Of a stretch of DNA of 64,000 nt, positions 1 to 9,497 are shown piece after piece. This stretch comes from Choanephora cucurbitarum. Its lineage: Eukaryota; Mucoromycota; Mucoromycetes; Mucorales; Choanephoraceae. The notes beneath the pieces were generated by a model. The model was not told the DNA's origin and did not search any database. It saw nothing but the letters and a program-made list of their open reading frames with translations. The stretch is taken from assembly GCA_025331435.1 (NCBI GenBank), contig JAIWNI010000011.1:310001-374000 (forward strand), in the 5' to 3' direction. Every line of letters starts with the position of its first letter. Positions within the stretch are counted from its first letter, which is position 1. A program made the position numbers and the translations under genes.

Positions 1-16
1 TTTTTCTGTCTATTAG

Positions 17-684
17 ATGTATTCGGGAAGAAGGATTGGAAGCTGGTATCAAGTTGACTCAAGATTTATTGGATACAGTAAAGGCTGAAGCAGAAAGAGG
101 ACCTCCACCTGGTCAATATGGTTATGGAAGAGGAGGTGGATATAACAATTCAGTTCGTTATAATGGCGTAAGTAAAAAAAAAAAAGGAACTCCCTTTGGT
201 ATTTGTTGTCAAAAAAAAAGAGAGAGCGAGAGATGAGTCAACCTTAAAAAAAAAGAAAAGAAAAACAAATTGAAAAGTGCTAATCTGTCCCTTTTTTTTT
301 TTTCCTAACCCCTCTCTTCTCTCTCTACAGTACAATAATTATCATAGCTATAATACACCCGCTGGTAATACGACTGGTGCAGATGCTAGTGGCACTTATG
401 ATTATGATGCATACAATCAATACTACAGCAGCTATTATGCTCAACAATCAGCTCAAGGATATCAGTATGATCCCAATGCTTATTATAACTATTATGGTTA
501 TTCTGATCCTAATGCACCTGCTGCTACTCCATCCGCCACTAACTCAGCAACATCAACTCCACCTCCACCTCCTCCTGCTCACACAGGCAGTGGATCTCCC
601 CCACCACCACCTCCACCTCCTCCAGCAGAAGATGAAGATTATTCATCTGCTCCACCTCCCCCACCTCCCCCACCATCATCTTGA
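17..684 (+). CDS. KH-domain RNA-binding protein, C-terminal part (partial)
   Basis: This is the 3' end of a gene that begins upstream of the window. Exons are about 17-167 and 331-684, joined by an intron with GTAAGT donor and CTACAG acceptor; the first visible exon follows a pyrimidine-rich TTAG acceptor. The first visible residues, with the pattern EGLExGIKLTQDLLDTVKAE, resemble the last helix of the KHDC4/RIK-type KH domain, which binds RNA and is tied to splicing. The rest is low complexity: a Gly/Tyr-rich stretch, a Tyr/Asn/Ser-rich segment and three runs of 6-9 prolines separated by an acidic EDEDY patch, likely ligands for SH3, WW or GYF domains of splicing factors. The KH core is not visible, so the subfamily is an inference. 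Confidence 0.6.
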
Positions 685-832
685 TCTTGTTCAATAATAA
701 TAAATCCTCATTACAAAATGATTGGTGGGTGTAGGAAGGTGCTGACTAATACTTAAAAAAAAAAATAAAGTGCATAAATAAAATGTGCTTTTTTACTATT
801 TTTTCTTCTCTTTTCTCTTATTCAAATAAATA

Positions 833-2063
833 ATGGTATCTGTCATTCTCTCGGAAAACCCAACAACTCAAACAAAGTATAAATTTGGCTTTGAACTAAA
901 AGAGAATAAAGGCACTGAAGCCCAATCCAATCAATCTGTTGTCAAAATCAAAGCTGCTGCTTTAAACCATCGGTAAAAAAAAAATAAACAAACGCGTCTT
1001 CTTGCATGAATTAATCAAAAAAAAAAAAGTGATTTCTGGATCTTAAAGGGACAATATCCCGGTATCAAAACTGGTTCAGTCATAGGTGCTGATGGTGTTG
1101 CTTATGTCACAAAGACAGATGCCTCTCACTTGCGTGTAGGTCAACGTGTCCTGTTGAATCCCGGTCATGGTTGGGACTCGGACGCAAGAGGACCCGAAAG
1201 AAGCTTTTCTATTCTCGGTTTATTACCTTTGATTGGCACACTTACAGAAGAGCCTGTGTCTATCAATACCGAGGATTTGGTTGCTTGTCCTGACCATCTG
1301 TCCAATGCTGAGGCTGCTGCCTTGCCTTTGGCTGGTCTGACTGCTTACCGAGCTTTATTCACAAAAGGTCTTGTTCAAAAAGATGAGCATGTGCTGATCA
1401 CTGGTATTGGTGGAGGTGTCGCTTTATTTGCTCTTCAATTTGCTGTTGCTGCTGGTGCTCATGTCTATGTCACTTCTTCAAGCGATGAAAAAATCCAAAA
1501 GGCTATCCAATTGGGTGCTAAGGGTGGTGTTAATTACAAAAAAGGTAAATAGGTTGTTTCTTAAGAAAAAAGACACTCATCATTTTATTTCACATTTAGA
1601 AAAACCCATAGATGAATTGAAAAAGTTACTTGGTGGCAATTTGCTTTCAGCTGTCATTGATGGTTCAGGTAGTTCCTTATGTACTGCTTACCCCAAGATC
1701 ATGAGAACAGGTGGTATTCTTGTTTGTTACGGTCAAACAGCTAATACTGAAGGATTTCCCTTTACGATGGGCCCTGTGTTGAAGAACATTGATGCCAGAG
1801 GATCCACCATGGGTTCCAGAAGAGAATTTAAAGAAATGGTTGAATTTGTCAACCAGCACAAGATTAAGCCTGTTGTGTCCCATGTCTGGCATGGCTTGAA
1901 TGCCACATCAGTAGACGAAGCCTTTGCTACCATCAGGTAAGTTTATCTTTTGTCAATCAAGTCCCAACTGATATCTGATTCCTTCCCAATCTATAGCAAT
2001 GGTGAACAATTTGGTAAATTGGTTATCGAATTTGAAAGTGCAACTGGTAGTCCCAAGCTTTAA
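833..2063 (+). CDS. MDR-superfamily zinc-independent alcohol dehydrogenase / quinone oxidoreductase
   Basis: Four exons (833-972, 1030-1544, 1600-1936, 1997-2063) close in phase to a 352-residue protein. Residues 1-130 are a GroES-like catalytic fold: AALNHRDFWILKGQYPG is the classic MDR signature and VIGADGV follows. The NAD(P)-binding Rossmann loop is GIGGGVALFALQFA, followed by the typical GLTAYRAL helix and an AxQLGAKGGVNY segment. The Cys/His zinc ligands of true alcohol dehydrogenases are absent, which points to the quinone-oxidoreductase/crotonyl-CoA-reductase-like branch that uses NAD(P)H to reduce quinones or enals. It resembles fungal zinc-type alcohol dehydrogenase-like proteins; the substrate cannot be told. 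No targeting signal is seen, so it is probably cytosolic. The start is the first ATG, 148 bp after the upstream stop. Confidence 0.85.
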
Positions 2064-2955
2064 GCAATGAAAGACCTGATGTACTTGTATTAAAGTGTCA
2101 AATAACTACAAAAAATGATTTGATTTGATCAAGTGTTGTATGACAACAAATAGATATCACTTTCTGTTGGCAAAGAAAGAAAATGAGTTTGTCATCACTC
2201 AAAAGATGTGCTTGATTTAGGATTGGCCGGTAGAAAGGATTGCAATTCATTTGAGACAACTAGCTCAACAGAAGGCTGCGTCATCTACATTGACACTCAA
2301 CCTTAAATTTATGATTAGCACACTGAGTTTTACAATCTGCTCGGCTTCTTATGATTTTGGAACAGACTATCAAAGGGGAGTTGACTTGTGTGTGTGTTTT
2401 CTCAGAGTCCTCAGATAGACATGAGTTTTTCAATATGAGTATCATTGCATTTCAACAGCACGAAGAATGAGGTTGTAATACAGCAAAGCTTATTTTCTTT
2501 TATAAACGCTTGAAATGAGTATTTTGCTTATGTTGGTCTTACAATTATTTCAGCATGAAAACAAGTACTTACCAAGATCCTGGGGTAGCTTGTATCTTTA
2601 TCAGGTCTATGGCAAATTAAGTATAGGACACATGCTTTATTCAGGCAGAAAGTGCACTTAGACATAGCTGTAGCTCAGTACTTGACTTGATATGAGATTG
2701 ATTTATTCATACAACGCTTGTCGCTCTTAAGACTCTTGATCCACTTGGCAGTCTGTCATTGACTCATGATGCATAGTAACCTCGCTGTAATTCATCTAGC
2801 CCATCTCCTATTCATTAAATACACATATTTGATCATAAAGAACTTCCTCTCTCTCTCTCTCTCTCTCTCTCTTTCGCTTCTTCCAGGATTATATAGATCC
2901 TGGTTGTACTTTTCTTGTCTTTGCAAGTCTTACTTTTTATTATATTTCGTGTCTG
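2064..2955. other. Intergenic spacer with a CT microsatellite
   Basis: No coding signal could be supported. A run of about 13 CT repeats lies near 2848-2873. The following sequence leads into recognisable non-LTR retrotransposon coding remains near 2970, so part of this spacer may be unrecognisable transposon. Confidence 0.4.
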
Positions 2956-2959
2956 ATAC

Positions 2960-4620
2960 AACAGTGCTTCTTTCTGCAGTCACACGGAATTACGAGTTTG
3001 CATGATTACGCCTTGAATCAAACACTTCGATATCTGGGATTCCCCCTTGATCAGTTTTATTCAACAACGACGGTGAGTTGAGGAGCAACTTTTGATTTCT
3101 ATCAGAGAAATTTGTGCCACCTATGGCCCTCGACAGCCCTCTATTCGGGGGGACAGAGTTACCATTGTTAATGTCATTGTCTTAAGCAAGTTGTGGTACT
3201 GCTTTCAAATGATCTCCTCAACCCTCTCCTTCTTTAAACAGGTACGCAGCTTAGTGCGTGCATTTGTGAATAAGGGTATTCATCCCAGCTTCCGATATGA
3301 TGTCCTCTCTCTACGCCTTCAGGAAGGAGGTCTTGACATTTTAGATCCTGTAGTTTAGCACCATCGCCTTTTTGTTCGGTGGATACGGGAAGCTTTCCGT
3401 CCTTCATCGGTGTCTCTTGTACGTCCATATATCCTTGATCATATCAGTCAGTTCTTCACTAGGGGTACATTTTTAACTTTGTCCTGTTTCTACTCTACCT
3501 TGAGAGCTCTTTGGACTATGGCCATTTTATGTACCTATTCTTCCGCACCTTTGATCGGTTTTGCGCGGCAGATGTACTCCAGGTTCCCTGCAACCTTTTC
3601 ACATTCCTCCATCTACCGGTTACCTTCTATTTCCAGCCACTTTTTGAAGATCAATGACTGTTAAACAAACGTCCTAGGCCACTCTTGACTGCTGAGTTAT
3701 TTTGTATTGACCGAGACTGCCAAAGTTTCCGCCTCCTTGGGACCACTGATTGTCCTCCTTTTCCGCGCCCGTCTTAACCATGATTTGCAGACTGGTTCTC
3801 TTCTTTTGCATTCCTTTTTTTTTGTATTAGTGTTACTTTATTGAAATACAGTGTTTAAATTAAGCTAAATAAAAGTGATTCTCCTTGCAAAGAGCCACTG
3901 CGACTGCGGGGTTCCACAGATCTTCATCAAAGAAAGTTTTCTTTTGCATTCCAGTCTACAGGAAACTGTGATGAATTTTTCAGACTCAGAGGCTGTTTTT
4001 AGTACGGAATCTTTACGCTCTTCGATTTACTAGATGGATCAAACATCCCAATTGTTTGCTAGTAAGCCTCGTCGTCAGCTTCTTCGAGCAAAACCTCTTC
4101 ATTTATCATCAGACTTAATTTTGAACCTTGCCCCTAGATCCCTCTTGTCGTACTTTTTGGTTCCGGATTCGTCATGATAAATTTTATTGTCAGGATACAG
4201 TTGCTCTCTTCCGCCCAGATACCCTTGCTACATGCCTCTTCTGCCACACTGCTGCGGAATCTAGACACTACCGTTTGTTGAATGTCCTTTTAAATGGGCT
4301 ATTTGGTAAATAGTACTTTGGAATGCCTTTTCCTTCTTAGAATTCAGCCCTCCACAGGCTATTATAGTCCTTTGGAATCTACAGTCCTACGCATATGCTT
4401 CCCCCCCCCCCCAACCACCCTATTTACCCCTCTATGTACCGATACTGTTAGGGGCCATCTGGTGTGTTCACTGGGCTTTTGTCAACTCCTTTTCGTGAAT
4501 CCACTATTCTTAGTCATATTCGACGTCTCGATTAGTCCCTTTATTTTACCTAGCACACCTCTCATTTTGACGTGTGACTATTTTCTTTTGTTTATCAATA
4601 AATTGTTCTACAAAAAAAAA
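2960..4620 (+). mobile_element. Degenerate non-LTR (LINE-type) retrotransposon, 3' half
   Basis: Fragments in all three frames resemble the thumb and C-terminal region of LINE reverse transcriptases: LQSHGITSLHD...LRYLGFPL (about 2976-3060), SIRGxxTIVNxxVLSKLWY...FxxKGIHP...GGLDILDPV (3092-3358), a tail region (3361-3663), and WFRIRHDKFYCQD...CLFCHTAAESRHY (4140-4270), the zinc-ribbon-like end common in these elements. Several stops and frameshifts break it and the catalytic RT core is missing, so it is 5'-truncated and dead. The 3' end is well defined: AATAAA at 4597-4602 followed by a 9-A tail at 4612-4620. It is split by a small retrocopy at 3815-3938. The clade is inferred from remembered family patterns. 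Confidence 0.75.
3815..3938 (-). pseudogene. 5'-truncated processed retrocopy inside the dead LINE
   Basis: A 124-bp insertion is flanked by perfect 14-bp direct repeats (3801-3814 and 3939-3952), a target-site duplication. Read on the minus strand it ends in nine A residues (3815-3823) preceded 14 nt upstream by AATAAA (3837-3842), the signature of a reverse-transcribed polyadenylated mRNA. Its 5' portion is open for about 24 codons (FFDEDLWNPAVAV..., then a stop), so it may be the last codons and 3' UTR of a source gene. I do not recognise the parent gene. An alternative is the 3' tip of another LINE family. Confidence 0.7.
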
Positions 4621-4841
4621 TGCGCTTTGAAAGCTATTAGTAAGATAAAAGATGAGATTATGTCTGTTTATTTCGAAACGAAAACGGGTAGATATTCGTA
4701 AAATGAAACTCAGTGAGACATTACAATTACCTTAAGTTTCCCTTTAAATTATACAAAAAACTCAAAATATTCATATTAACAAAAAAAAATATTGCTTGTC
4801 GTACCTAAAGCAATCCTTGTTGACTCGACTCCAACTTCCAA

Positions 4842-4927
4842 TGTGGTACATGCTCTCTGAGCCACGCTTTATTTTCCTTTAAATATAATAAAAAAAATAA
4901 TAAATACCCTTTTCCCTTATATCTTTC
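4842..4927 (+). repeat. DIRS left inverted terminal repeat
   Basis: These 86 bp are a perfect inverse complement of 9084-9169, including an 8-A/8-T run. The segment ends 23 bp before the Gag ATG, so it is the likely promoter and leader of the element. Confidence 0.93.
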
Positions 4928-4950
4928 TAAGCCGCGCACCGTGGAGAACT

Positions 4951-5838
4951 ATGACTGATAACACTCCAAATGATACATCTCCCCAAGAACAACCAATCAT
5001 GTTCACAAAAGAACAGGCCTTCGAGCTCTTCAAAGAATGGCAGCAACAGTCCCGCCAAGACCGCGAAACAGCATCTAATGCACGAGATTTACCCCTTGAC
5101 ATCCAAACAATCCTGGACGAAACCCCCACTCCAGAGCTTAATCAGAATATACAGCAATACAAACGACAAATTCAACACTACTACCATGAAGAATGGACCC
5201 GGGGAGAAACTACCAACAAAGAGTTTATCCAACGACTTAAACATCACCCAATGGATGCCTATCAAATGGTCACCAATACATACAAGCATGCGGACCACTG
5301 CCGCCTTACAGCCAGAGCAGCAACAGAATTATATGAACAACAACTTCTCCTGTTCAACAACCAGACTTCGCTCAACCATGACGAAGTACAAGCACTTTTG
5401 GGGACGGTCATTGAAGGTGCCAAACGTCTGGCTATCCTATCATGGATCGCAGCAAAAAATTATGATGAAGATGCCAGAGACATTACATACAAAGCAATTA
5501 GACCACCTCCAGGTCTCCAGATACAAGGGCGCCGCAGTGATGCTTCAGGTAAGAAAGAAGCCTTTGACCAAGATTTCATGGAACAGTACAACGAGAGACG
5601 ATTCCAGCAAAGCCTCTTGCGAGCAGCAGCCCACCCACAAACCTCCTCCAGAGGTAGATACAACAATCACAGAGGAGGAAATGGACATCAGCATTTTGGA
5701 GGACGGGGCCGAGGTGGGGCCCCAAGATTCTTCGACAACCACAACAAACCAACCTTCAGCCATTCCCCAAAGTATCACCAACACAACAACAACAGCAACA
5801 ACCACAACAACAACAACAACAACAACACACCCCAATAA
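4951..5838 (+). CDS. DIRS Gag-like protein
   Basis: A 295-residue ORF with an ATG immediately downstream of the left terminal repeat. The N-terminal two thirds are predicted mostly helical and rich in Gln/Glu (KEQAFELFKEWQQQSRQDRE), as in capsid-like domains of DIRS elements. The C-terminal third is a basic RG-rich nucleic-acid-binding segment (RGRYNNHRGGNGHQ...GGRGRGGAP) followed by His/Asn-rich low complexity ending in seven Asn. No zinc knuckle is present. By analogy it coats element RNA. The stop lies inside a region where the next (RT) frame is already open, from 5658. Confidence 0.75.
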   Translation: MTDNTPNDTSPQEQPIMFTKEQAFELFKEWQQQSRQDRETASNARDLPLDIQTILDETPTPELNQNIQQYKRQIQHYYHEEWTRGETTNKEFIQRLKHHPMDAYQMVTNTYKHADHCRLTARAATELYEQQLLLFNNQTSLNHDEVQALLGTVIEGAKRLAILSWIAAKNYDEDARDITYKAIRPPPGLQIQGRRSDASGKKEAFDQDFMEQYNERRFQQSLLRAAAHPQTSSRGRYNNHRGGNGHQHFGGRGRGGAPRFFDNHNKPTFSHSPKYHQHNNNSNNHNNNNNNNTPQ

Positions 5839-7901
5839 CGCAACTAAGTGTAACTTCCAACCTTCTACCAGTTCCACCAAATACATTGCAGTACCACCTC
5901 CCACTACCATCTACAACATTACCAACACAACCGATACAACCGACACAACCGATACAACCGACAGCACCTTTTCAACAACTTCAACATTCATCTCATCATT
6001 ACACAGTAACCCAGGATGGAATCCTTCCTGGGGGCAGACTCCAACACTTTCAACACAATTGGACACAAATCACCTCCCACCAATGGCCGATTTCAGTAGT
6101 TTCACAAGGTTTTCAAATTCAATGGGCTCACAAGCCGATGCCTTGGAAACCCTCACACATGTCTTTAAACGCAATCGAAACGGAAGCTGTTTCAGCAGCG
6201 GTAGAGAAGTTCCTTACAGCAGGAATTATCGAAACCTCTCCTTCCCAAAGCAAAAACTTTCTATCAAATTTTTTCACAATAAAAGAACCCAACAAACGAC
6301 GACCCATTTTGGACTGTCAAAAGTTGAACAAATTTGTGCAATGCAACCATTTCAAAATGGAAGGAATTCCCGCTTTAAGAGACATATTAGAAAAAGACGA
6401 CCTCATGTGCAAGATCGATCTAAAAGACGCATATGTCGTTGTACCAATTCACCAACAATCTCGTCAATTCCTCACTTTTCAACATCAAGGGACGGTGTAT
6501 CAATACAAAACTCTCGCATTCGGTCTCAGCGTTGCTCCGAGAGTGTTCAGCAAGTTAATGCGCTTTGCTCTGGAACCCCTACGAAAGCAAGGAGTTCGTC
6601 TGGTATATTATTTAGACGACATTTGTCTTCTAGAAAAACATCCAAAAAGACTAATGGAGCTAACAACTCGAGTGATATCGCATTTAGAGCGACTAGGTTT
6701 CCTAATCAACAGGGAAAAAAGTGTCTTTACACCGTCAAGAATCCAAGACTTTTTAGGTTTTCAATTCAACTCAAAAAAAATGATCATCACCGTTCCGCAA
6801 ACCAAAATGCAAAAGATCATCCAACGAGTCAAAAAGAGCCTCGAACTGACTTCAACACAGAGCTGTCGATGGTTCGCAGGACTCCTAGGGAAGATGACTT
6901 CGGTGATACCAGCAATAGGGGAAGCCCTATTACACATTCGATACCTTCAAAGAGATCTGGCACACAACTTACGTCAACACAAGAACTGGGACGGACCCTA
7001 TCTTATCAGCGAACAAGCAAAGGAGGAACTGAGATGGTGGAAGCAGTTTGCATCACAAAAGAATGGCCTTCCGATTCAAACACTGCCGATTGCGAAACCC
7101 AGCATCACCATTTACACAGACTCATCAGACACGGGATGGGGAATATCGTCCAAAGACATGAAGACATTCGGATTTTGGACAGAGGAAGAGCAGGTAACCT
7201 CTATAAACGTGCGAGAACTAAAAGCAATATTTTTCGCTTTGAAGCTGCATGCCAAAAAATACCACGGACAGACAATCGAAGTATTTTCGGACAACAAAAC
7301 AGCATTGAAGTATACCACAAAATCAGGGGGAACTACCTCGATTTTGCTGCAAGAGCTTGCCGTACAGATACAAGATCTCTGCAACAAGTACAATCTCCAA
7401 GTGACCTACCATCATATTCCAGGTGTGGAGAACATAGCAGCGGATCAACTAAGCCGAATGCCGAAGAAGCCGTTATACGAAGCAGCAATCCCCTGGAAAA
7501 CCTTCCAGTCGATACAGCACAGATTCGGACCTCTGACAATGGATGCCTTTGCATCACGCCAGAATACAAAACTCCCACACTTCTGGAGTCTACGACCGGA
7601 CCCGGAGGCGCAAGCGACGGACGCACTCCATCAACAGTGGCCACACAGGGGTCTTTACCTGTTCCCACCGTGGAAGTTGATCCCGAAGGTCCTACAGAAG
7701 ATGAAACGAGAGAAGTTACAGTCAGCAGTACTGATCTCTCCATACTGGCCAACACAACACTGGTTCCCCATGTTACTACAGATGAATCAATTATCACCCC
7801 CCTTCCCATTTCAAATGGACAAGTGGAAAATGGTCGCATGGAAACTATCCGGGAAAAGCGTAAGGAACAAGGTATCAATGAGACATCAGCACGATTTTTA
7901 G
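5658..7901 (+). CDS. DIRS reverse transcriptase - RNase H polyprotein
   Basis: The frame is open from 5658 but has no ATG until 6138, inside a conserved segment just upstream of the RT fingers, so it is probably expressed by -1 frameshift from Gag, splicing or non-AUG start. RT motifs in order: RPILDCQKLNKF, KIDLKDAY, LAFGLSVAPRVFSKLM, the catalytic YLDD box and an LGFQF block. RNase H follows with IYTDSSDTGWG (D), INVRELKAI (E), VFSDNKTAL (D) and the terminal ADQLSR. A further block, TMDAFASRQNTKLPHFWS...LFPPWKL, matches the position of the Dam-like/MT domain of DIRS elements; whether it is active is unclear. The last codons overlap the recombinase ORF. No disabling mutation is seen. Confidence 0.9.
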   Translation: MQQSQRRKWTSAFWRTGPRWGPKILRQPQQTNLQPFPKVSPTQQQQQQPQQQQQQQHTPITQLSVTSNLLPVPPNTLQYHLPLPSTTLPTQPIQPTQPIQPTAPFQQLQHSSHHYTVTQDGILPGGRLQHFQHNWTQITSHQWPISVVSQGFQIQWAHKPMPWKPSHMSLNAIETEAVSAAVEKFLTAGIIETSPSQSKNFLSNFFTIKEPNKRRPILDCQKLNKFVQCNHFKMEGIPALRDILEKDDLMCKIDLKDAYVVVPIHQQSRQFLTFQHQGTVYQYKTLAFGLSVAPRVFSKLMRFALEPLRKQGVRLVYYLDDICLLEKHPKRLMELTTRVISHLERLGFLINREKSVFTPSRIQDFLGFQFNSKKMIITVPQTKMQKIIQRVKKSLELTSTQSCRWFAGLLGKMTSVIPAIGEALLHIRYLQRDLAHNLRQHKNWDGPYLISEQAKEELRWWKQFASQKNGLPIQTLPIAKPSITIYTDSSDTGWGISSKDMKTFGFWTEEEQVTSINVRELKAIFFALKLHAKKYHGQTIEVFSDNKTALKYTTKSGGTTSILLQELAVQIQDLCNKYNLQVTYHHIPGVENIAADQLSRMPKKPLYEAAIPWKTFQSIQHRFGPLTMDAFASRQNTKLPHFWSLRPDPEAQATDALHQQWPHRGLYLFPPWKLIPKVLQKMKREKLQSAVLISPYWPTQHWFPMLLQMNQLSPPFPFQMDKWKMVAWKLSGKSVRNKVSMRHQHDF

Positions 7902-8989
7902 AGCATAGCAGAAGAAATACAACAAACAAACACTACAACATGTACTGGAATAAATGGGTGACTTGGTGTAGTCAACAAGCTCCCCAAATAGATCCCAAAG
8001 AATACAATACTCTAGCTGTTCTCCAATTTCTCACAGATAACCGATCATACGCCTACTCCACGTTGAATGGTTTCCGTTCTTCTATTGCATCCGTGTTCCG
8101 ATCCCTACACCCTGATAAAACTCCAATTGCAGAAGTTGATTTGATCCAAGAATTTTTCAGGTCTAAGAAACTTCAAGAAGTCCGAATACCCTCTACCGCA
8201 CAACTAAGAACTTGGGATACAGACATTATGGTGTCCTACATCCTGGCCAACTATGCCTCATCTGAAAACCTCTCCTTGTACGATCTTCAGCAGAAGACAG
8301 TCCTCTTAGTCTGCCTCTCAACAATGGCTCGTCCTAGATCTGATGTCGGACGACTTCAATTCAGAGATGTTTTATTTGATTGGTCCCAAGACAAGCCGAT
8401 TTCCTTGACACTTCATTTTCGAGAAGCAAAGGAAACTCAGGTGAAAACCTGTACGCTAGGGTTGATAGAAGTTGAAGAACTCTGTCCGGTGAGAACTGCA
8501 TACCTATTTACAGAGAAATCAAAACCTCTTCGAGTCCGGCTACCAGCGGATCACACTTACTTTCTAGCACACATTGAAGATATAGAACAGGTCAATTCCA
8601 TCCGTCCTTCCACTCTGTCCTCATGGATCAAGACCTCGATGCAAAAAGCTGGCATAGATACCAGGACTTACAAACCACATTCTGTTCGCTCGGCCTCTAG
8701 CACAAAAGCGGTTGAAAAAGGTTCTTCGGTGGATGCCGTAAAACAACATGCAAACTGGAGCCTTCATTCCAACACGTTTGAAAAGCACTACTACAAACCG
8801 ATCACCCAACAGGCTTCAAGTACTCAGATTGCAAATTCAATTTTTTCTACGGAGAACAATACCACATTGGAAGTTGGAGTCGAGTCAACAAGGATTGCTT
8901 TAGGTACGACAAGCAATACCGACGTTGATGAGACGAAGACTGAAAATGTGGTACACACCCGCCCCTCTTTCTGGTCTCGTTTCTTCTAG
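7838..8989 (+). CDS. DIRS tyrosine recombinase (YR)
   Basis: A 383-codon reading from the ATG at 7838; the frame itself is open far upstream. It has an N-terminal SAM-like core-binding domain (HYNMYWNKWVTWC...YSTLNGFRSSIAS) and a C-terminal catalytic domain with the family residues in order: Arg in MARPRSD, a Lys in REAKETQ, HxxR in PHSVRS, HxxW in KQHANW and the nucleophile Tyr in TFEKHYYKP. It would integrate a circular cDNA without target duplication. The ORF overlaps the RT ORF by 64 nt in the -1 frame. Its last 44 or so codons are encoded by the internal complementary region, so the C-terminal tail is also a copy of the element's termini. Confidence 0.9.
   Translation: METIREKRKEQGINETSARFLEHSRRNTTNKHYNMYWNKWVTWCSQQAPQIDPKEYNTLAVLQFLTDNRSYAYSTLNGFRSSIASVFRSLHPDKTPIAEVDLIQEFFRSKKLQEVRIPSTAQLRTWDTDIMVSYILANYASSENLSLYDLQQKTVLLVCLSTMARPRSDVGRLQFRDVLFDWSQDKPISLTLHFREAKETQVKTCTLGLIEVEELCPVRTAYLFTEKSKPLRVRLPADHTYFLAHIEDIEQVNSIRPSTLSSWIKTSMQKAGIDTRTYKPHSVRSASSTKAVEKGSSVDAVKQHANWSLHSNTFEKHYYKPITQQASSTQIANSIFSTENNTTLEVGVESTRIALGTTSNTDVDETKTENVVHTRPSFWSRFF
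8860..8955 (+). repeat. DIRS internal complementary region (ICR)
   Basis: Bases 8860-8918 are the inverse complement of the left outer end 4790-4848 (59 of 59), and 8915-8955 of the right outer end 9161-9201 (41 of 41). The two arms overlap by the four bases AATA. In the DIRS replication model this region templates the joined ends of the circular intermediate. It lies wholly within the recombinase ORF. Confidence 0.93.
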
Positions 8990-9083
8990 TGACTCTTATA
9001 TTGTTATTTTTTATTATTACTTAGTTTACCCTCCCCTCAAAAAAAAAAAAAAAAAAAAAAAATTGAATTGAAGTGCTTAGCAC

Positions 9084-9169
9084 GAAAGATATAAGGGAAA
9101 AGGGTATTTATTATTTTTTTTATTATATTTAAAGGAAAATAAAGCGTGGCTCAGAGAGCATGTACCACA
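9084..9169 (-). repeat. DIRS right inverted terminal repeat
   Basis: Perfect inverse complement of 4842-4927. A 23-A homopolymer lies about 20 bp before it. The unique right outer end continues to 9201. Confidence 0.93.
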
Positions 9170-9201
9170 TTTTCAGTCTTCGTCTCATCAACGTCGGTAT
9201 T

Positions 9202-9497
9202 ATGTTTAAGCTGCTGTGTTGGCGCGGGTTGGTGTGTGTGTGTGGGAGGGAGGCTGTCCTCAGTTTCGCGAAGCAAGACCGGCGGCGGTTAAATACTTGC
9301 ATTTTTTTTATGACTCAATTTCAGTTGTCAATTGCATAGTAGGGCGTGGCTATACCTTATTCCGTAACCGTTTATACCCTTTCTTGTACCTGAAAAAAAA
9401 AGCCAATCAGTTAAAGTTACACAGTTTTTTGATTCTCTTTATCTTCTCTATTTTTTTCTTGCTTTTTTCTGCTTTTGAAATGCATACTCAAGCTTAA
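9202..9497. other. Spacer between the DIRS element and the HPP gene
   Basis: About 300 bp with no supported gene. It is GC-richer just after the transposon, then pyrimidine-rich near the downstream ATG, consistent with a promoter and 5' leader. No clear TATA element was identified. Confidence 0.4.

Larger units (their letters stand above)
4790..9201 (+). mobile_element. DIRS-type tyrosine-recombinase retrotransposon, apparently complete
   Basis: The 4.4-kb element has the full DIRS architecture: inverted terminal repeats (4842-4927 and 9084-9169, 86 bp, identical as inverse complements), unique outer ends (4790-4848 and 9161-9201), and an internal complementary region (8860-8955) that is the exact inverse complement of both outer ends joined together. 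Between them lie Gag-like, RT/RNase H and tyrosine recombinase ORFs in order. No protease, DDE integrase, LTR or target duplication is seen, as expected for a family that integrates a circular DNA by tyrosine recombinase. All three ORFs are open and the repeats have not diverged, which suggests a recent insertion. Right and left ends share a 4-bp TATT overlap at the predicted circle junction. Confidence 0.93.

Noticed and set aside
2766..3005. 79-codon frame over the CT microsatellite
   Set aside because: It is mostly repeat translation; the LINE remains are in another frame.
5545..5910. Minus-strand Val-rich frame over Gag
   Set aside because: Antisense of the Asn/His/Gln-rich Gag tail; composition explains it.
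4970..7837. 1,339-codon open frame as a single giant DIRS protein
   Set aside because: Before about 7838 it is a shadow of Gag and RT in other frames with no protein-like pattern; only the recombinase part is supported.
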